From Candidatus Aminicenantota bacterium (GTDB lineage Bacteria; Acidobacteriota; Aminicenantia; JAMOAD01), in the NCBI GenBank assembly GCA_027061995.1, contig JAMOUT010000075.1, forward strand, positions 1 to 64,000: a DNA stretch of 64,000 nt, read 5' to 3'. This document shows, one piece after another, positions 60,485 to 64,000 of the stretch. The first letter of the stretch is position 1. Every line of letters begins with the position of its first letter. Under the pieces are notes generated by a model. It did no database searches, was not told where the DNA came from, and saw nothing but the letters and a program-made list of their open reading frames with translations. The position numbers were made by a program, and so were the translations under genes.

Positions 60485-60781
60485 ATGATAATACAGTGTC
60501 CGAATTGCGGAGTTGATCAAGAGTTTGATAAGGATTACCCTTATTGTTCCAACTGCGGATTATATCTTAATCCTGATGAAAAGAAAAAGAGAAAAAACAC
60601 TGCGGGAGAAAACATAAAAGGGGTGGGGATAATTATGTTTTTTCTTTTTATTTTACTATTCTTTTTCGTATCAAGATTTTACGGAGGAGCGGGAATGATA
60701 ATCTCTTTTCTCGTTTTTCTTCTCGGTGTTGTCCGTAAAAACAATGAAAAAGATAAAAAAATGCCTGAAAGTGATGGTTAA
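60485..60781 (+). CDS. Zinc-ribbon membrane protein
   Basis: This 98-residue protein has an N-terminal zinc ribbon (C5-x2-C8 and C21-x2-C24 in CPNCGVDQ and CSNCGLYLNP) followed by two membrane helices (about 48-63 and 67-83) and a charged tail. No family function is known to me. An AAGGAAA site lies before the ATG. The stop overlaps the convergent ABC ATPase gene by 4 bp. Confidence 0.7.
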   Translation: MIIQCPNCGVDQEFDKDYPYCSNCGLYLNPDEKKKRKNTAGENIKGVGIIMFFLFILLFFFVSRFYGGAGMIISFLVFLLGVVRKNNEKDKKMPESDG

Positions 60782-61431
60782 AGATAATAAATATTATCCG
60801 ATATGAATTTGATGATATCCATATTATGAGATATGAAAATCAAAGTGAAGCCATAAGTTTTTTTTAGTCTGAGAATAAGTTCTATGATTTGAGCTTGTAA
60901 TATAACATCAAGACCTCTTAATACTTCATCCATAACTATAAGCTCCGGCATCAGTATAAGAGCTCTTGCAATCGATATTCGTTGTCTTTGTCCTCCGCTC
61001 ATCTCATACGGGTATCTTTTCAGAAAATCCTCCGTTAAACCGACAGCTTCAAGAGCTTCAACCACTTTACCCCTTTTATAAGGAAGTTTATGAATTATGT
61101 AAGGCTCTTTCATGATAAATTCAACATTATATTTTGGATTAAAACTTGAAGAGGAGTTTTGTAAAACTATCTGAATCTTTTTTCTGAAAGCTTTCATATT
61201 ATGCTTCATCCATTCGGAGACTTTCACCCCTTTAAACAGAATATCTCCCGTATCCAGTTTTTCAAGACCCAATAAAATTTTTGCAAGAGTGGATTTTCCT
61301 TTTCCCGAAGGACCGACAATTGAAAAAATTTCTCCTGTCTTAACCTTAAAATTTACATCTTTCAAGATTATCTTATCTTCGTATTTTTTTGAAAGATTAA
61401 TTACCTCTATAATCGATTCTTTATTTCTCAC
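60778..61431 (-). CDS. Oligopeptide/nickel-type ABC transporter ATP-binding protein, short form
   Basis: This 217-residue protein has all ABC motifs: Walker A GPSGKGKST, Q-loop LQNSSSSFNPKY, signature MSGGQRQRISIARAL, Walker B LIVMDEVLRGLDV and H-loop FISHNM. SFNP and the D-loop region match OppF/DppF/NikE. It ends at SDNIYYL, so the usual final strand and C-terminal extension of peptide importers are missing. No permease or binding protein gene is in the window. It overlaps the FAD oxidoreductase gene by 4 bp. Confidence 0.8.
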   Translation of the reverse strand: MRNKESIIEVINLSKKYEDKIILKDVNFKVKTGEIFSIVGPSGKGKSTLAKILLGLEKLDTGDILFKGVKVSEWMKHNMKAFRKKIQIVLQNSSSSFNPKYNVEFIMKEPYIIHKLPYKRGKVVEALEAVGLTEDFLKRYPYEMSGGQRQRISIARALILMPELIVMDEVLRGLDVILQAQIIELILRLKKTYGFTLIFISHNMDIIKFISDNIYYL

Positions 61432-62552
61432 TTAAGTAATTCTTCCCTTTTAAATTCCCTTTTCATGGAAAATTCACTCATATCAAAGGAAAAACTATTG
61501 TCCATAATATAATTAGCCAGTAATTTCCCTGTTGCAGGTCCTAACATAAAACCGTGTCCGCTCATTCCTCCCGCAATAAAGTATCCCTCTATATCCGTTT
61601 TATCTATAATCGGATTACCGTCAGGAGTCATTGTGTATGAACCCGCCCATTGTCTTAACACCTGTGCTTTTTTAATATCGGGAACTAATCTGACAGCTCT
61701 TCTGCTCATCTCATACAAAAACTCAAAAGATTCATTAGTTGATTTCCCCGGATGACTCGGTTTCGGGGTATAGCATCCTATTATTTGTCCGTTTAATCTC
61801 TGATTGAAATAACAACCGTCTTTTCTATAATCAACAAGCATCGGATCAAAAAACTTTTTCAATCGAGTTGTTATAAATGCTTCATGCTTTTCAGGTGCAA
61901 AGGGGAGGGGATAATCTATTGTCATTGACAGGTCTCCGGCCCAGGGACCTGCGGCATTTATAACAATATCACTTTCTATTATTTTTCCGTCTTTAAGTTT
62001 AACCCCTTTAATTTTACCTCCCTTTTCCAATAATGTTTCAACTTCAGTGTCCATTCTAATTTCCCCTCTGTTTTTTATTATCCCTTTAAAGTATCCTTTT
62101 AAAACAAGAAAAGGGTAAGCCTGCCCGTCTTCATTTGAATAAGCTCCTCCTATAACTCCGTCGGTATTCATCTGCGGAACAAGTTTTTTAATCTTTCGGG
62201 GATCCAGATAATCGACTTTTATTCCGAAATTTTTTTGAAGTTCTATATTCTTTTTAAAAATTTTCACCTCATCATCGGTAAAAGCAAGAAGGAGGTAACC
62301 TGTTTGAGCATATTCAACCGAAAAACCGAATTCTTTTTCCATCTCTTTAAAAAGCCTGACACTTTCCATTGCAAGTTTAATTGTTCCCGGAGTGGAAAAT
62401 TGTTGTCTGATTCCCCCTATACATCTACCGGTGGAACCGCTGCCAATATGGCTTTTTTCAAGCAGCAGGATTTTTTTCTTTTTAGAAAGATAGTATCCTG
62501 TTGATAAGCCTAATATTCCGCCTCCAACTATTATAGCATCATATTTTTCCAT
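61428..62552 (-). CDS. FAD-dependent oxidoreductase of the DAO family
   Basis: This 374-residue protein has the dinucleotide-binding motif DAIIVGGGILGLSTGYYLSK, then LLLEKSHIGSGSTGRCIGGIRQQFST, GVIGGAYSNEDGQAYPFLVL, VINAAGPWAG and a final FAD loop GYFIAGGMSGHGFMLGPATGKLLANYI. This matches glycine/sarcosine oxidase beta-type and D-amino-acid dehydrogenase-type enzymes; the substrate is unknown. It is the first gene of a pair with the ABC ATPase. Confidence 0.87.
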   Translation of the reverse strand: MEKYDAIIVGGGILGLSTGYYLSKKKKILLLEKSHIGSGSTGRCIGGIRQQFSTPGTIKLAMESVRLFKEMEKEFGFSVEYAQTGYLLLAFTDDEVKIFKKNIELQKNFGIKVDYLDPRKIKKLVPQMNTDGVIGGAYSNEDGQAYPFLVLKGYFKGIIKNRGEIRMDTEVETLLEKGGKIKGVKLKDGKIIESDIVINAAGPWAGDLSMTIDYPLPFAPEKHEAFITTRLKKFFDPMLVDYRKDGCYFNQRLNGQIIGCYTPKPSHPGKSTNESFEFLYEMSRRAVRLVPDIKKAQVLRQWAGSYTMTPDGNPIIDKTDIEGYFIAGGMSGHGFMLGPATGKLLANYIMDNSFSFDMSEFSMKREFKREELLK

Positions 62553-62700
62553 TAATCACCTCGTCAATATAATATGATTTTAATAAAAAACAGAGATTAA
62601 TTCAATAAAACAAGAAACAAATTAACTTTAATTGATACGATTCATTCTATGAATTAAAATATGCGAATAAGTAAATTTGGAGATATTATCTGATTTTTGA

Positions 62701-62706
62701 TATAAT
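62701..62706 (+). promoter_or_regulatory. -10 element directly before the YitT-family gene (leaderless start)
   Basis: TATAAT at 62701-62706 would start transcription at about 62713, which is the ATG itself. There is no ribosome-binding site. A possible -35 (TTTGGA, 62676-62681) is 19 bases upstream. Confidence 0.45.
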
Positions 62707-62712
62707 TCCAGT

Positions 62713-63576
62713 ATGAAGGATAATATTAAATATGAGATAAAAAATTACTTTTTTATTGTTATAGGGTCACTCATTTTAGCACTCTCATATGCTCTGTTTA
62801 TAATCCCTTTCCATATTGTTCCCGGAGGTGTTTCAGGGATCGCTATTATATTAAACTACTTTTTCAAAACTCCTGTTGGAATCGTAACAATAATATTAAA
62901 TCTTCCCATACTATATATTGGGGTAAAAAAACTCGGGAGAGATTATGGAGTTAAATCAGTGGTCGGGATTGCTCTGTCATATCTTACAATAGATTTGTTT
63001 TACGAACTTCTGGGTTTTAAAAATATACACGCAACTAACAACGAGATTCTTGCAGCAATTTACGGTGGTGTTTTGCTTGGGGTAGGCTTAGGTATCGTTT
63101 TCAAAGGGAGAGCTTCCACCGGAGGAACGGATGTTATAGGGATGATAATCAACAAATATACGGGAATAAGTATAGGTATGGCTATTTTATTTATTGATTC
63201 TATCATAATATCAGGATCCGGCTTTGCTTATAAAAGCCTTGAAGCCCCCCTTATAGGATATCTTACCCTTTTCGTATCAAGTAAAGCGATTGATTTTATA
63301 CTCGAAGGGTGGAATTATGCTAAAATGGCTTTTATAATCACGGATAAGGATGAAGAGGTCAGAAAATTGATTTCTGACACTATTAACAGAAGCGGAACAA
63401 TTTTTCACGGAGAAACTCTTTATAAAAGGGAGAATAAAAATATTATTATGACAGTTATCACAAGAAAACAGTTTCCCACTCTAAGGCAGGAGATAAGAAA
63501 AATTGATCCGGATGCATTTGTTATAATAACAGATGTTTACGAAGTTCTCGGAAAGGGTTTTAGAAAAAGGATATAA
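62713..63576 (+). CDS. YitT-family membrane protein (DUF161 plus DUF2179)
   Basis: This 287-residue protein has five or six N-terminal helices with family stretches FIIPFHIVPGGVSGIAIIL, GVLLGVGLGIVFKGRASTGGTDVIGMII and a C-terminal soluble DUF2179 domain (MAFIITDKDEEVRKLI, MTVITRKQFPTLRQEIRKIDPDAFVIITDVYEVLGKGF). The role of YitT proteins is not known. It is convergent with the gene at 63577. Confidence 0.9.
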   Translation: MKDNIKYEIKNYFFIVIGSLILALSYALFIIPFHIVPGGVSGIAIILNYFFKTPVGIVTIILNLPILYIGVKKLGRDYGVKSVVGIALSYLTIDLFYELLGFKNIHATNNEILAAIYGGVLLGVGLGIVFKGRASTGGTDVIGMIINKYTGISIGMAILFIDSIIISGSGFAYKSLEAPLIGYLTLFVSSKAIDFILEGWNYAKMAFIITDKDEEVRKLISDTINRSGTIFHGETLYKRENKNIIMTVITRKQFPTLRQEIRKIDPDAFVIITDVYEVLGKGFRKRI

Positions 63577-63996
63577 TTATTTTTTTCTCCAAATCGATTG
63601 TTTTCGTTTAACAAGCTCTTCTATGGGAACTCCCAATTTAACAAGGGTGTTTTTTATTGATATTTTAAGATCGGGAATAGATTGATTATAAAGTTCCATA
63701 AGCAATGGTTTTGCTTCCGTAATATTCAGCAGGGTAATCAAATCCAATAAAACCACTCTTGTTTCTCTCTTTTGAAAAGGATTTTTCATCTCATTAAGGA
63801 GATATTTTTTTATAAACTCCTTTTCCCTTTGTTTTAAAATAGAACTATCTTTTCTCAAAATTTCCCTGACTTTGAATATTATATTTTTATCTGTTTTTAA
63901 TTTATTTATCGTAAGTATAAGTTCCTCTCTTAGTGTTTTCTTAAATTCAAGGTTTTTATATCTTTTTTCCATCTCTTTTTCAACATCCTTAATCAT
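63577..63996 (-). CDS. Hypothetical helical (HEAT-like) protein, possibly cut by the window edge
   Basis: This protein of at least 139 residues is almost wholly helical, with leucine-rich helices such as TRVVLLDLITLLNITEAKPLLMELY and IPDLKISIKNTLVKLGVPIEELV, which recall HEAT-type repeats. It ends one base after the YitT stop. The first ATG is 4 bases from the window edge, so the true start may lie outside. Function unknown. Confidence 0.55.
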   Translation of the reverse strand: MIKDVEKEMEKRYKNLEFKKTLREELILTINKLKTDKNIIFKVREILRKDSSILKQREKEFIKKYLLNEMKNPFQKRETRVVLLDLITLLNITEAKPLLMELYNQSIPDLKISIKNTLVKLGVPIEELVKRKQSIWRKK

Positions 63997-64000
63997 CCTT

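Noticed and set aside
1-64000. tRNA, rRNA, riboswitch or transposase genes
   Set aside because: I looked through the intergenic gaps and saw no cloverleaf, ribosomal, known aptamer or transposase sequence. By-eye reading could miss a divergent riboswitch.

Overview
The window is AT-rich chromosomal DNA (about one third G+C by eye) from a Gram-negative-type, probably anaerobic bacterium. The evidence is an outer-membrane beta-barrel protein, a Wzx/Wzy polysaccharide locus, a complete Rnf electron-transport operon, many signal peptides, and promoters that look sigma-54 dependent. I cannot fix the phylum from sequence alone. I see no rRNA, tRNA, CRISPR or insertion sequence.

Layout. 1-1.1 kb: the end of an ABC-2 permease and a small gene, split by a VapBC-type toxin-antitoxin pair that lies between 48-bp direct repeats. 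1.1-7.0 kb: an outer-membrane barrel protein, a pgpA-cinA-folK operon in which folK is fused to a Mut7-C RNase-like domain, a TMEM43-like membrane protein, and a small secreted protein. 7.2-32.5 kb: one long minus-strand exopolysaccharide/O-antigen operon of about 22 genes. It has a sigma-70-type promoter and an ops (RfaH/JUMPstart-type) element in its leader. It encodes sugar-nucleotide enzymes, glycosyltransferases, Wzx, Wzy, Wzz and the initiating transferase. It also carries sulfur-sugar genes: a UDP-sulfoquinovose-synthase homologue, an APS kinase, a sulfotransferase and a thioredoxin.

32.7-48.1 kb: seven paralogous secreted proteins built from about 90-residue Kre9/KNH-like beta-sandwich modules with varied C-termini (CARDB, DNRLRE-like, unknown), one putative lipoprotein, and decayed copies. 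Each intact paralog has the same upstream layout: a TGGCAY-N5-TTGAW (-24/-12, sigma-54-like) element just before the gene, and about 85-120 bp further upstream a pair of GACA-N4-TGTC palindromes whose centres are close to 20 bp apart. The small secreted protein at 6.3 kb has the same layout. I read this as a previously unnoticed enhancer-binding-protein/sigma-54 regulon for surface or matrix proteins beside the polysaccharide locus. It is the most interesting system in the window.

48.1-64 kb: a PsiE-family membrane protein, TypA/BipA, a secreted M1-type metallopeptidase, the rnfCDGEAB operon followed by an RseC-like gene and a Tat-signal/NusG-domain-II protein, a secreted M64 peptidase, a zinc-ribbon membrane protein, a lone ABC ATPase next to an FAD oxidoreductase, a YitT-family protein and a helical protein at the edge. 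All functional statements rest on motif reading. No database search was run.
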